Shown here: piece by piece, positions 14,708-20,758 of the stretch
Layout: each line of letters starts with the position of its first letter
Numbering within the stretch: the stretch's first letter is position 1
NCBI GenBank assembly: GCA_018816815.1
Contig: JAHIVD010000020.1
Coordinates: forward strand, 1 to 23,345
Source of the DNA: Patescibacteria group bacterium
GTDB taxonomy: Bacteria > Patescibacteriota > Microgenomatia > Daviesbacterales > UBA10151
Length of the DNA stretch: 23,345 nt
Direction: 5' to 3'
Position numbers and translations under genes: made by a program
Notes under the pieces: generated by a model
Databases searched by the model: none
What the model saw: only the letters and a program-made list of their open reading frames with translations
Told to the model about the DNA's origin: nothing

Positions 14708-15550
14708 ATGCAATTAAACGAATACCAAACAAATCTACTTAGAAATTATCAGCAAGTAATTGCCTACGGAAATCAAAAAATGGCTACTGTCAAACTAGAA
14801 CGAAACAAGGTTAGGCTAAAAAAACAAATTCTATATTTCATGATGTGTGCGGCACAAAGCTATTCAGAAAGCATTCTAAGGTTAGTCTCACCCCCACGAA
14901 TATATGACAAGTCAGCAGAAGTCTTAATGAGATCGTTGGTCGAATTGTTTATTAACTTAAATTACATCAACTCAGGTAGGGGTCAAAAAAATGCTTTAAC
15001 CTTTATCGTCGATTCAATTAACGAGAGGGTTGATTTTGCTAATAAATATCAAAGGTTTATGAAAAAGTATCCTACCTGGAAGATACCATTTGGCAGTATA
15101 ACCAAACCAGACGATTGGAATAAATTTATAAAAGAAAAGCAACAAGAAATTGCAGAGGGAGAAAAGCACTTCAAGATTAAACTGCCTAAAAGGTTACCAG
15201 ACATAAGGGGAAGGGCGATAATTTTTGATGACAATCTGAAGTCACGAAACAAACTCAGTAGAAAGAAAAGTCTGGAGTATTATTATATTGCTTATTACAA
15301 ATACTTTTCTCAAATAGCCCACCTCACAATGCCTGGGTTAGAAAGATTTTTGACAGAATCTGACGAAGGGATGATCTTAAATTTAGATGGAAAGCCAGAA
15401 GATTTAGACCGAGTAGTTGCAGTATCCTACCAACTTTATTTCGTAATGTTGCGCTTCTTTCTAAAACAGTTTAATGCCTACAACAACCAAGATTTTGCTC
15501 AATTTGAAGATTTCTCCAAAAACATGGCTAAGATGAAAACAGGTTCTTAA
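14708..15550 (+). CDS. DUF5677-like helical protein
   Basis: A 280-residue, basic, all-helical protein. The segment SAEVLMRSLVELFINLNYI and the later YYIAYYKYFSQIAHLTMPGL resemble DUF5677 proteins, a family distantly reminiscent of HEPN domains, though no clean Rx4-6H motif is seen. Start choice: the frame is open further upstream (TTG at 14669, ATG at 14678), but the ATG at 14708 has the TAAAAATATG context immediately behind the stop of the nuclease gene that recurs at other starts here, so it is preferred. It ends just before a terminator and probably forms a two-gene unit with the Mrr-like nuclease. Molecular function unknown; partner or immunity protein of the nuclease is a reasonable guess. 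Confidence 0.6.
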   Translation: MQLNEYQTNLLRNYQQVIAYGNQKMATVKLERNKVRLKKQILYFMMCAAQSYSESILRLVSPPRIYDKSAEVLMRSLVELFINLNYINSGRGQKNALTFIVDSINERVDFANKYQRFMKKYPTWKIPFGSITKPDDWNKFIKEKQQEIAEGEKHFKIKLPKRLPDIRGRAIIFDDNLKSRNKLSRKKSLEYYYIAYYKYFSQIAHLTMPGLERFLTESDEGMILNLDGKPEDLDRVVAVSYQLYFVMLRFFLKQFNAYNNQDFAQFEDFSKNMAKMKTGS

Positions 15551-15556
15551 CCTTCT

Positions 15557-15587
15557 AGCCCCCTGTGTTGACTTGTGTGGGGCTTTC
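15557..15587 (+). terminator. Terminator of the nuclease/DUF5677 unit
   Basis: AGCCCC (15557-15562) pairs with GGGGCT (15579-15584), then TT. It lies seven bases behind the stop codon. The loop is long and the T tract poor, so efficiency is uncertain. A small GTGCC/GGCAC hairpin follows at 15588-15600. Confidence 0.5.
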
Positions 15588-15600
15588 GTGCCTGGGGCAC

Positions 15601-15754
15601 CTTAAATTAGCTTCAAAAGCCTCGTTGGGGATTTGTTGCAGGAATCTGCAGTAGTTCTGGGAGGACTCCTTAACCTCCATACTTGATTGGGCTAGCCTGG
15701 AGAGTTTCCTGGTAAAACCAGTGTATTTCTAGCGTCAGAACCTGTGAACAATTT
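15601..15754. other. Non-coding gap with several small hairpins
   Basis: No gene seen. Short perfect stems occur at TGCAG-GAAT-CTGCA (around 15638-15651), GGAGG with CCTCC (around 15660-15678) and CTGGT-AAA-ACCAG (around 15710-15722). The stretch is richer in G and C than the flanking genes. It may be the 3' untranslated part of the convergent transcripts. Confidence 0.3.
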
Positions 15755-15772
15755 AACTCTATGTTTAGAGTT
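15755..15772 (-). terminator. Hairpin at the 3' end of the exported-protein gene
   Basis: AACTCTA (15755-15761) and TAGAGTT (15766-15772) form a perfect 7-bp stem around TGTT, overlapping the stop codon of the minus-strand gene. On that strand it is followed by AAATTGTT, a weak tail. Confidence 0.4.
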
Positions 15773-16631
15773 TATCAAGGTCGTTGATGTTGTTGCGGTA
15801 GATTATAATCTGCCCGCCATTGGTGATGGTAATGTCGATCCTTTGGTAGTTCGTCGACTTCTGCTTAATACACCACACCCCTTTGGAATCTTGGTATGCG
15901 CCTTCTCGCTTCTGGTCAACATCCCCACAGACCTCATGCTCTTTGGTTACTGAGACATTCTTGTCTTCCCAGAACATAAAGAAGTTGCCTGGCTTCGTTC
16001 CCTCAAACTTGTAGGTCATCTTGGTAATATCTATGCCCAGGATGTCTTTATGGTCAGTCAGGTATCTTTCGGCGACCTGCCTTAGTTCATCTGGCGTGCT
16101 GTAGATTCCTGAGTAGTCATAATTAGGCAAAGGATCGCTCCTTTTTGTGCGCTCAGCATCTCCTACCCCTAGAATGTAGTTGGTCTTAGGATCAATCTCG
16201 AAGCTATGATTTTCTGCTTCGTAAAACTCAACTGCAGGGCTGTTATAGTCGGTTCCGCTATCATCGGGCTTGCCGTTGAATCTGCTACAGGTAAACTCTG
16301 GCTCAAATTCTTTACTGACTGCGGGGTAAATTCCATGCAGGAACTCCCTGATGTTATTTACCGCCTTTGCCCGCTCCGCTTCTGGTCTGGCTGTTAAAAG
16401 ACAAAACTTTTGGCGTAGCTGTTTATATTCCTCAGATTCCTTGTTTGGGTTAGCGCTCATTGCAGCCTGCAATTCAACCACTTGCACATCTTTGGCGTTG
16501 TTTGGAAACGACTGGATAAGAGTTGATTTATACAAGAAACGAGGAACTAAGACCACAGCAAGAACGGCAATGACCGCAAGGATGAGAATAATTGGCAGAA
16601 AACGAGATTTATTTTTATTTGTCATATTCAT
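15765..16631 (-). CDS. Membrane-anchored exported protein, unknown function
   Basis: A 288-residue protein with a short basic cytosolic start (NKNKSR), one strong membrane segment (about residues 12-33, rich in Leu, Ile, Val and Ala) and a large hydrophilic domain, so it is probably anchored with its C-terminal part outside. The domain has four Cys (near 77, 115, 234 and 249), consistent with disulfides. A segment STPDELRQVAERYLTDHKDILG recalls small extracellular helical modules, but I cannot name a family. Translation has an excellent signal, AGGAGGTG five bases before the ATG, unlike most genes here. The mRNA probably carries the long structured RNA at 16689-16849 as its leader, so expression may be riboregulated. 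Confidence 0.7.
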   Translation of the reverse strand: MNMTNKNKSRFLPIILILAVIAVLAVVLVPRFLYKSTLIQSFPNNAKDVQVVELQAAMSANPNKESEEYKQLRQKFCLLTARPEAERAKAVNNIREFLHGIYPAVSKEFEPEFTCSRFNGKPDDSGTDYNSPAVEFYEAENHSFEIDPKTNYILGVGDAERTKRSDPLPNYDYSGIYSTPDELRQVAERYLTDHKDILGIDITKMTYKFEGTKPGNFFMFWEDKNVSVTKEHEVCGDVDQKREGAYQDSKGVWCIKQKSTNYQRIDITITNGGQIIIYRNNINDLDKL

Positions 16632-16688
16632 TTTTCACCTCCTCTCAGGTATAAACTGATAATTACCCTAAGGTGTTGCATGTTAACT

Positions 16689-16849
16689 TCGCTTGGGGAG
16701 ATTGTCAAATCAAACAAAAAGCTCCCCCCAGCGATGGCTTGCGCCACCTGCCACCCTTTCGGGAAACAGCCTCGTGAGCGCTCTAGGGAGAGCTTACTGC
16801 TCACGAGGACTTCTTCGTGCCATGCCCTTTGGGGGTTTAGGCGATGTGC
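16689..16849 (-). ncRNA. Candidate structured leader RNA or small RNA
   Basis: On the minus strand a GC-rich stretch with strong RNA-like structure lies between an extended -10 and the exported-protein gene. Seen: a 10-bp perfect stem CCTCGTGAGC/GCTCACGAGG (16799-16808 with 16770-16779) enclosing a GCTCT-CCCT-AGAGC hairpin (16780-16793); CCC-GAAA-GGG (16754-16763) and TGGC-GCAA-GCCA (16735-16746), both closed by GNRA tetraloops, which exist only in the minus-strand reading and so fix the RNA strand. The segment GGGGGGAG (16722-16729) can pair upstream with CCCCC (16831-16835) or downstream with CTCCCC, extended to TCGCT/AGCGA (16689-16700 with 16722-16734). CTTTTTG follows it at 16716-16722. 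Two exclusive pairings are the pattern of a switching leader. It matches no riboswitch or house-keeping RNA I can recall. Confidence 0.55.
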
Positions 16850-16853
16850 TTAC

Positions 16854-16862
16854 ATTGTAACA
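16854..16862 (-). promoter_or_regulatory. Extended -10 promoter of the structured RNA
   Basis: TGTTACAAT on the minus strand is an extended -10 (TGn plus TACAAT). Transcription would begin near 16847, just before the structured region. No -35 consensus is found. Confidence 0.5.
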
Positions 16863-16880
16863 ATTTTAAGCTGTTTTTTA

Positions 16881-16886
16881 TATAAT
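16881..16886 (+). promoter_or_regulatory. -10 element of the winged-helix gene
   Basis: Consensus TATAAT on the plus strand, 36 bases before the chosen ATG. The two divergent promoters lie within 35 bases of each other, so one regulator could control both genes. Confidence 0.5.
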
Positions 16887-16921
16887 GATCGTATCCATTG
16901 ATACTGTCCTATAAATGGAAA

Positions 16922-17776
16922 ATGACGATGAAACATAACAATGAAAATAAGACTATCAACTTTGAATCGGTAACTATCCTAAAAGCCGTTTATGAGCAAA
17001 TCATAAAAATTCTCAACGCTCTTGCAAATAGAAACTTTGAGCAGAGAGATTATGAATTAAATTCGCTTTATGGCGTTCTTACCTCTATTGGCAGCAAAGT
17101 CCTATCAGAAAATAAGAAGTTTTTTGATAAATATGACATTCAACAGCCTACAATTCCAGAAAACCTAATCGGAGACATTGAAGATATAGATGTTCTCTGG
17201 GAAAACAAAATCAACCCAAAAACGCATGAATTCCTTGGCAAAATAGAGGACATCTTACTTGAAGCTCATAACCCAAAATACGAGTTAATGCCAGAGCTAA
17301 AGGACTTGTTCAAAAAGATAGATGGCGCTCTCGATAGAATTGTCCGACAAGACGATGATGACTTTGCCAAATTAGCTGCTGAAAAGTTGGATAAGAACCC
17401 GTTTATAAAAAGCGAGGATAAACTAATAAGACCTAAGGTAAACAGAAGGCTTAAGGCAGGATCGCTTACCATTGATTTTACTGTAGGCACTCTGCAATAC
17501 GACAATAACCCTCCCGTAAAAATATCACCAAACAAGATAGAAATTAGATTTTTAGCTTTTCTTATGAGTAATCAGAGAATCGTGGAATATGAAGAGCTAG
17601 GAAAAGAAATTCTGTGTAACTCGTCAAATGCGTTACCGCGGGATGTTCAATTCTTAAAAAGAAATTTACTTGCTTATCTGAGAAAGGGGGCAAACATGCC
17701 TACAGATCAGGTAAAGGCTATAAGTAAAATGATTGAGGCAATACAAGGTGACGGCTACATACTCCGTCTAACATAA
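16922..17776 (+). CDS. Winged-helix (OmpR/PhoB-type) protein
   Basis: A 284-residue cytosolic protein. The N-terminal 170 residues are helical and acidic with no recognisable receiver domain (no phospho-acceptor Asp context). The C-terminal 100 residues read as a Trans_reg_C winged helix: strands in LTIDFTVGTLQYDNNPPVKI, then SPNKIEIRFLAFLMSNQRIVEYEELGKEI, a recognition-helix region KRNLLAYLRKG and the closing wing GDGYILRLT. It is probably a DNA-binding regulator with an unknown sensor domain. It is divergent from the structured RNA and exported-protein unit and might regulate it. The start is uncertain: ATG at 16922 or 16928 is preferred over a TTG at 16898 that would lie almost at the transcription start. 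Confidence 0.65.
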   Translation: MTMKHNNENKTINFESVTILKAVYEQIIKILNALANRNFEQRDYELNSLYGVLTSIGSKVLSENKKFFDKYDIQQPTIPENLIGDIEDIDVLWENKINPKTHEFLGKIEDILLEAHNPKYELMPELKDLFKKIDGALDRIVRQDDDDFAKLAAEKLDKNPFIKSEDKLIRPKVNRRLKAGSLTIDFTVGTLQYDNNPPVKISPNKIEIRFLAFLMSNQRIVEYEELGKEILCNSSNALPRDVQFLKRNLLAYLRKGANMPTDQVKAISKMIEAIQGDGYILRLT

Positions 17777-17791
17777 AGCCCTTCTTTCTAA

Positions 17792-17812
17792 ATCACAAAC
17801 TACATCACAAAC
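17792..17812 (+). repeat. Two tandem 9-base repeats
   Basis: ATCACAAAC occurs at 17792-17800 and 17804-17812, a 12-base period, in the gap before the DUF5659 gene. It could be a protein-binding site or half of an iteron array. Confidence 0.4.
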
Positions 17813-17851
17813 CGATCCGTCGCCATTTCCCTTCTAATAATCAAAAATATG

Positions 17852-17876
17852 GATAGTTGTCAATTTGATAACTATC
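17852..17876 (+). promoter_or_regulatory. Palindrome before the DUF5659 gene, likely operator
   Basis: GATAGTTGTCA (17852-17862) and TGATAACTATC (17866-17876) form an 11-bp inverted repeat with one mismatch (a G-T wobble in RNA) and a 3-base centre. It ends three bases before the ATG. As DNA it would be a good dimer site covering the promoter; as RNA it would hide the start. Confidence 0.55.
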
Positions 17877-17879
17877 ACT

Positions 17880-18128
17880 ATGAATCAACTATTAGATGAG
17901 AATTACTATTCAACCAATGACCTCTCGTTGACCACCACTCTCTCCCTTTGGTATCCCATTGAAGAAATTAACCGCTCCAATCCCCGTAAAGCATTTTTTA
18001 TCTTCCGTAAAACTCCTGAACTGGAAAAGCTAATCGACCAGTATTTCCGAAACGAAATCAAGGTATCGCCACAAGTTTATTTCAACCAACTGCGGGTTAT
18101 TAAAGCCCGTCTGTATGCCAATGAATAA
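17880..18128 (+). CDS. DUF5659-like protein
   Basis: An 82-residue protein with the pattern of DUF5659: YSTNDLSLTTTLSLWYPIEE, then NPRKAFFIFRKTPELEKLIDQYF and a C-terminal VYFNQLRVIKARLY. The family is small, of unknown function, and typical of mobile or accessory loci, often in CPR genomes. The ATG at 17880 is chosen over an ATT-proximal start 15 bases upstream because that one lies inside the palindrome and the family pattern starts with the short MNQLLDENYYSTND stretch. First gene of the element module; the next ORF begins two bases after its stop. Confidence 0.7.
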   Translation: MNQLLDENYYSTNDLSLTTTLSLWYPIEEINRSNPRKAFFIFRKTPELEKLIDQYFRNEIKVSPQVYFNQLRVIKARLYANE

Positions 18129-18130
18129 AT

Positions 18131-18310
18131 ATGATTAGCCATAGCCTTTTGCTGGAACTGAAACAAATACTTGAGGAGGAGTGCAATCTAAAGCTAACCA
18201 CCGAAGAAGTCATGGATATTGGCACAACCTTGCTGGCATTCGTCGAGACTTTAATAAAGATCGAGACAAAAAATAACTATGAAAATAAATCAACAATTAA
18301 AACCAGCTGA
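18131..18310 (+). CDS. Small hypothetical protein
   Basis: A 59-residue frame starting two bases after the DUF5659 stop in the TAAATATG context seen at other starts here. The product is mostly helical (LLLELKQILEEECNLKLTTEEV, then VMDIGTTLLAFVETLIKI). It overlaps the next gene by 32 bases. Spacing and composition support a real gene; the family is unknown. Confidence 0.55.
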   Translation: MISHSLLLELKQILEEECNLKLTTEEVMDIGTTLLAFVETLIKIETKNNYENKSTIKTS

Positions 18311-18779
18311 AAAACTTTATATTCAGGTATGGAGAAATCCAATATTCTACGGGGAACTCTTAGCTGATGTGAACGCAGAACAATGGCATACCCTTACGGG
18401 GTTGGCTGTCTTTATGAATGGTGACGGAGAGTGTAACCCCTCCTTGAGTAAGCTTAAGCAAATTCTAGGACTAAGAAGTATTGCGAGTGTTAGTAGACGG
18501 ATCAAGTCGCTTGAATTTGCGCGTTTTAACGGCTATTCACTCATTGAAGTTATAAGAAAGAAAAGGGTAAAAAATACTCAGGGCAAATGGACTTACATCA
18601 ATAATCGCTATCAACTTAACCAACAAGTTATCACGATCTTTGCTACAGCTAATGATCCTACTTCCGTTTATAGCAGGCAATACGCGGAAAAGAACAGAGA
18701 AAACAAGGCTAAACACCTCCGACCGCTATACACAGACGAGAAACGCAATGAAGACAACATAACTAGAGAGAGTTCTTAA
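18279..18779 (+). CDS. HTH protein, plasmid/phage replication type
   Basis: A 166-residue protein whose N-terminal half matches the HTH_36-type winged helix found at the start of plasmid and phage replication proteins: EQWHTLTGLAVFMNGDGECNPSLSKLKQILGL followed by ASVSRRIKSLE as recognition helix and a wing around KKRVKNTQGKWTYINNRYQL. (The first segment spans about residues 35-66.) The C-terminal third is hydrophilic and probably disordered. The family usually binds DNA at replication or copy-control sites, and here the gene is followed directly by two sets of tandem 11-bp repeats, which are natural candidates for its binding sites. A purely regulatory role is the alternative. Confidence 0.65.
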   Translation: MKINQQLKPAEKLYIQVWRNPIFYGELLADVNAEQWHTLTGLAVFMNGDGECNPSLSKLKQILGLRSIASVSRRIKSLEFARFNGYSLIEVIRKKRVKNTQGKWTYINNRYQLNQQVITIFATANDPTSVYSRQYAEKNRENKAKHLRPLYTDEKRNEDNITRESS

Positions 18780-18832
18780 CTAGATAAATTAACAATAACT
18801 GTCAAGAATATGACTAATAATCAAGAAATAAA

Positions 18833-18865
18833 AAGGATACACCAAGGATACACTAAGGCTACACC
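18833..18865 (+). repeat. Triple 11-bp iterons, set 1
   Basis: Three head-to-tail units AAGGATACACC, AAGGATACACT and AAGGCTACACC with exact 11-bp period, i.e. about one helical turn, so bound proteins would line up on one face of the DNA. They lie 54 bases behind the HTH gene. Confidence 0.7.
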
Positions 18866-18977
18866 AAAACTCGGACTATTTAGCCTTAAACAACTTCTCC
18901 AGAAACGAACACAAATAGACTACTCCAATATTACTCCAACACTACTCGGAAAAATGACCCCTTTAAGGGAAAAATGC

Positions 18978-19007
18978 TTGGTCAGAAGTTGGTCAGAACT
19001 TGGTCGG
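18978..19007 (+). repeat. Triple 11-bp iterons, set 2
   Basis: TTGGTCAGAAG, TTGGTCAGAAC and TTGGTCGG, again with an exact 11-bp period, about 87 bases before the recombinase start. The sequence differs from set 1, so a second protein or a different half-site is implied. CCCTTTAAGGG, a near-perfect palindrome, lies just upstream at 18959-18969. Confidence 0.7.
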
Positions 19008-19093
19008 TTTTTACAGAACCATTTCGTAAAAATCTATCTTTACTTGATATTCCCTGGTTATTTCTTTATGTTGTGTTGCCAATCAAATAACCT

Positions 19094-20710
19094 ATGAAAA
19101 GCATACTTTACTGCCGAGTAAGCTCCAAAGAACAAGAGGAAACAGGCTACTCCCTACCAGCCCAGGAGAAGCTACTAAGTGCGTATTCTGAAAGAACTGG
19201 GTATAGCGTTGATAAAGTCTTCGCCATCTCAGAATCAGCCAGTGGCAAAAAACAGCGAGAGGTGTTTACCCAGATGATGTGCTATGTCCAGAAGCAGGGG
19301 CTTAAAATCATCATCTGCGAGAAAGTAGACCGCCTCACCAGAAGCTTCAAGGATGCGGTCATGATTGACGAATGGCTGGAAGACGATGAGGAACGCCAAG
19401 TCCACCTGGTCAAAGACTCACTGATTTTACACAAAAACTCCCGATCTCAAGAGAAATTGAACTGGGGTATCCGTATCCTTTTTGCAAAAAACTACATTGA
19501 CAACCTCTCGGAGGAAGTCAAAAAGGGACAGAAAGAGAAAATAGCCCAGGGATGGCTACCCACCAAACCACCTGTGGGTTATAAGACCGTAGGAGAAAAA
19601 GGACACAAAATCATCCTTATCGAGGAAGAAAAAGCCGTCATGGTTAAGAAAATGTTCGAGCTTTACGCTTCGGGTAATTACTCAATCAAAAAACTAACCC
19701 TAACCATGTTTGAAGAGGGACTGCGCTCCTACCATGGCGTGAAGCTAGTTAAAAGCAGAGTTCATCGACTCTTACGAGAACCCTTCTATACAGGTAAAAT
19801 GAGGTGGAATGGTCAGATCTATGACGGCAAGCACGAACCAATTATCACCCAAGAGTTATATGATAAGGTGCAAAATATGCTGACAGGCAAGACTACACCA
19901 AAGTTAACCAGACACGACTATCTGTTTAACCGCTTATGCCGTTGTGCCACCTGTGGTGGGCTAACTACCTGGGAATCCCAACGAGGCGGACTGGTATACG
20001 GACACTGCAACCACTATCACGAATGCACTCAGGAGACTTGGGTCAGAGAAGAAAAAGTCGAAGAACAGATAATCGACGGCTTTGACAAGCTGGTCATTAA
20101 AAACCAGAGAGTCGCCGAATGGATCAAAAAAGCTCTCAAAGAAAGCCACGCTGATGAAACCGTTTACCACTCCACTACCGTTGAGGAGCTAAACCAGCGC
20201 TATGACCAGATCAAGAAGCGCCTGGACAAACTTTACGACGACAAACTGGATGAGAAAATAACCCTGGATTTTTATAATCAGAAGTTTAAGCAATATACAG
20301 GCGAGAAAGACACTGTCCTTGATACTATCAAGAAACACTCCCAAGCCAGTAACGGCTACTTTAACTTCGGCATTAACCTCTATGAACTATCTCAAAGAGC
20401 CAAACAAATCTACCTGACAGCCAAAGAGAAGGGCTTAGCAGAAGAACAGCGTTGCCTTATAAGGCTAGTATTCACCGACTTGAAATTAGATGAAGGAAAA
20501 CTGCTCTACGACTACACCAAAGCCTTCAAAATCCTGGCTCAGGCAGTAAAAGAAACAAATTGTTCGAAAGTCGATAAAATTGACCAATTTAAGAGTGAGA
20601 GTTTCGAACATCAAGAAAAGAGCGATGTTACGGGACAAAAGGACGCTTTGTTGCCTCTGCGTCCCATCTGGCTCCCCCGGGAGGATTCGAACCTCCAACC
20701 TCGATCTTAG
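19094..20710 (+). CDS. Large serine recombinase (integrase)
   Basis: A 538-residue site-specific recombinase. The N-terminal resolvase domain has YCRVSSKEQ with catalytic Ser10 and Arg8, and EKVDRLTRSFKD. The Recombinase domain follows (about 150-260: PPVGYKTVG, YSIKKLTLTMFEEGL, REPFYTGKMRWNGQIYDGKH). A zinc ribbon with CRCATCGG and GHCNHYHEC (about 283-316) and a coiled coil (about 355-420) complete the fold. It should integrate and excise the element by a Ser-linked double-strand break. The last ~25 codons run antisense through a terminator and a tRNA-like gene and end with the characteristic LPREDSNLQPRS read-through peptide. The original C-terminus was probably near residue 510 and was extended when the element inserted here. 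No Shine-Dalgarno sequence precedes the ATG. Confidence 0.9.
   Translation: MKSILYCRVSSKEQEETGYSLPAQEKLLSAYSERTGYSVDKVFAISESASGKKQREVFTQMMCYVQKQGLKIIICEKVDRLTRSFKDAVMIDEWLEDDEERQVHLVKDSLILHKNSRSQEKLNWGIRILFAKNYIDNLSEEVKKGQKEKIAQGWLPTKPPVGYKTVGEKGHKIILIEEEKAVMVKKMFELYASGNYSIKKLTLTMFEEGLRSYHGVKLVKSRVHRLLREPFYTGKMRWNGQIYDGKHEPIITQELYDKVQNMLTGKTTPKLTRHDYLFNRLCRCATCGGLTTWESQRGGLVYGHCNHYHECTQETWVREEKVEEQIIDGFDKLVIKNQRVAEWIKKALKESHADETVYHSTTVEELNQRYDQIKKRLDKLYDDKLDEKITLDFYNQKFKQYTGEKDTVLDTIKKHSQASNGYFNFGINLYELSQRAKQIYLTAKEKGLAEEQRCLIRLVFTDLKLDEGKLLYDYTKAFKILAQAVKETNCSKVDKIDQFKSESFEHQEKSDVTGQKDALLPLRPIWLPREDSNLQPRS
20633..20664 (-). terminator. Terminator of the tRNA-like gene
   Basis: On the minus strand GGACGC (20664-20659) and GCGTCC (20646-20641) pair around 12 bases and are followed by TTTTGTCCC. 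It begins five bases behind the CCA end of the tRNA-like gene and lies inside the recombinase reading frame on the other strand. Confidence 0.6.
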
Positions 20711-20744
20711 CAGGATCCCGCTTTATCATTTAAGCTATCAAGAC
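20669..20744 (-). tRNA. tRNA-like gene, GCU anticodon, mismatched acceptor
   Basis: A 76-base tRNA-like unit. T arm GGAGG-TTCGAAT-CCTCC is perfect and CCA is encoded (20671-20669). The D stem GCTT/AAGC and the anticodon stem (4 of 5 pairs) are good, and the loop CTGCTAA gives anticodon GCU at 20711-20709 (Ser AGC/AGU). Faults: the 3' acceptor strand CGGGGGA does not pair with the 5' strand GTCTTGA, the D loop lacks the second G of the invariant GG, pair 27-43 is G-G, and the long variable arm of serine tRNAs is missing. An extended -10 lies directly upstream and a terminator downstream. It is either a tRNA pseudogene or a hybrid made by recombination between two tRNA halves at an attachment site. 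Confidence 0.5.
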
Positions 20745-20748
20745 TTGA

Positions 20749-20757
20749 ATTTTATCA
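20749..20757 (-). promoter_or_regulatory. Extended -10 before the tRNA-like gene
   Basis: TGATAAAAT on the minus strand, an extended -10 of the same form as at 406-414. Transcription would begin within a few bases of the first tRNA-like nucleotide (20744). No -35 match. Confidence 0.45.
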
Positions 20758-20758
20758 C

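Larger units (their letters stand above)
17800..20668 (+). mobile_element. Integrative-element module with serine recombinase
   Basis: A set of co-directed genes (DUF5659 protein, 59-residue ORF, HTH protein, iteron region, large serine recombinase) ends against a tRNA-like gene on the other strand. This is the typical right-hand end of an integrated element. The right edge probably lies between the last recombinase codons and the tRNA-like gene (about 20580-20670). The left edge is not identified; it could be here, further left beyond the defence island, or outside the window. Bounds given are those of the recognisable module. Confidence 0.5.

Noticed and set aside
16689..16849. Considered as c-di-GMP, cobalamin or molybdenum-cofactor riboswitch, SRP RNA, 6S RNA or RNase P
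   Set aside because: The conserved core sequences of those classes are not present; only generic GNRA hairpins are shared.
16680..16901. A 73-codon plus-strand frame in the divergent gap
   Set aside because: It is antisense to the structured RNA, and its Cys/Arg/Ser-rich product reflects the hairpins.
18810..19097. A 95-codon open frame before the recombinase
   Set aside because: It spans both triple iterons, its product lacks any recognisable pattern and ends in a short hydrophobic run; the interval looks regulatory.
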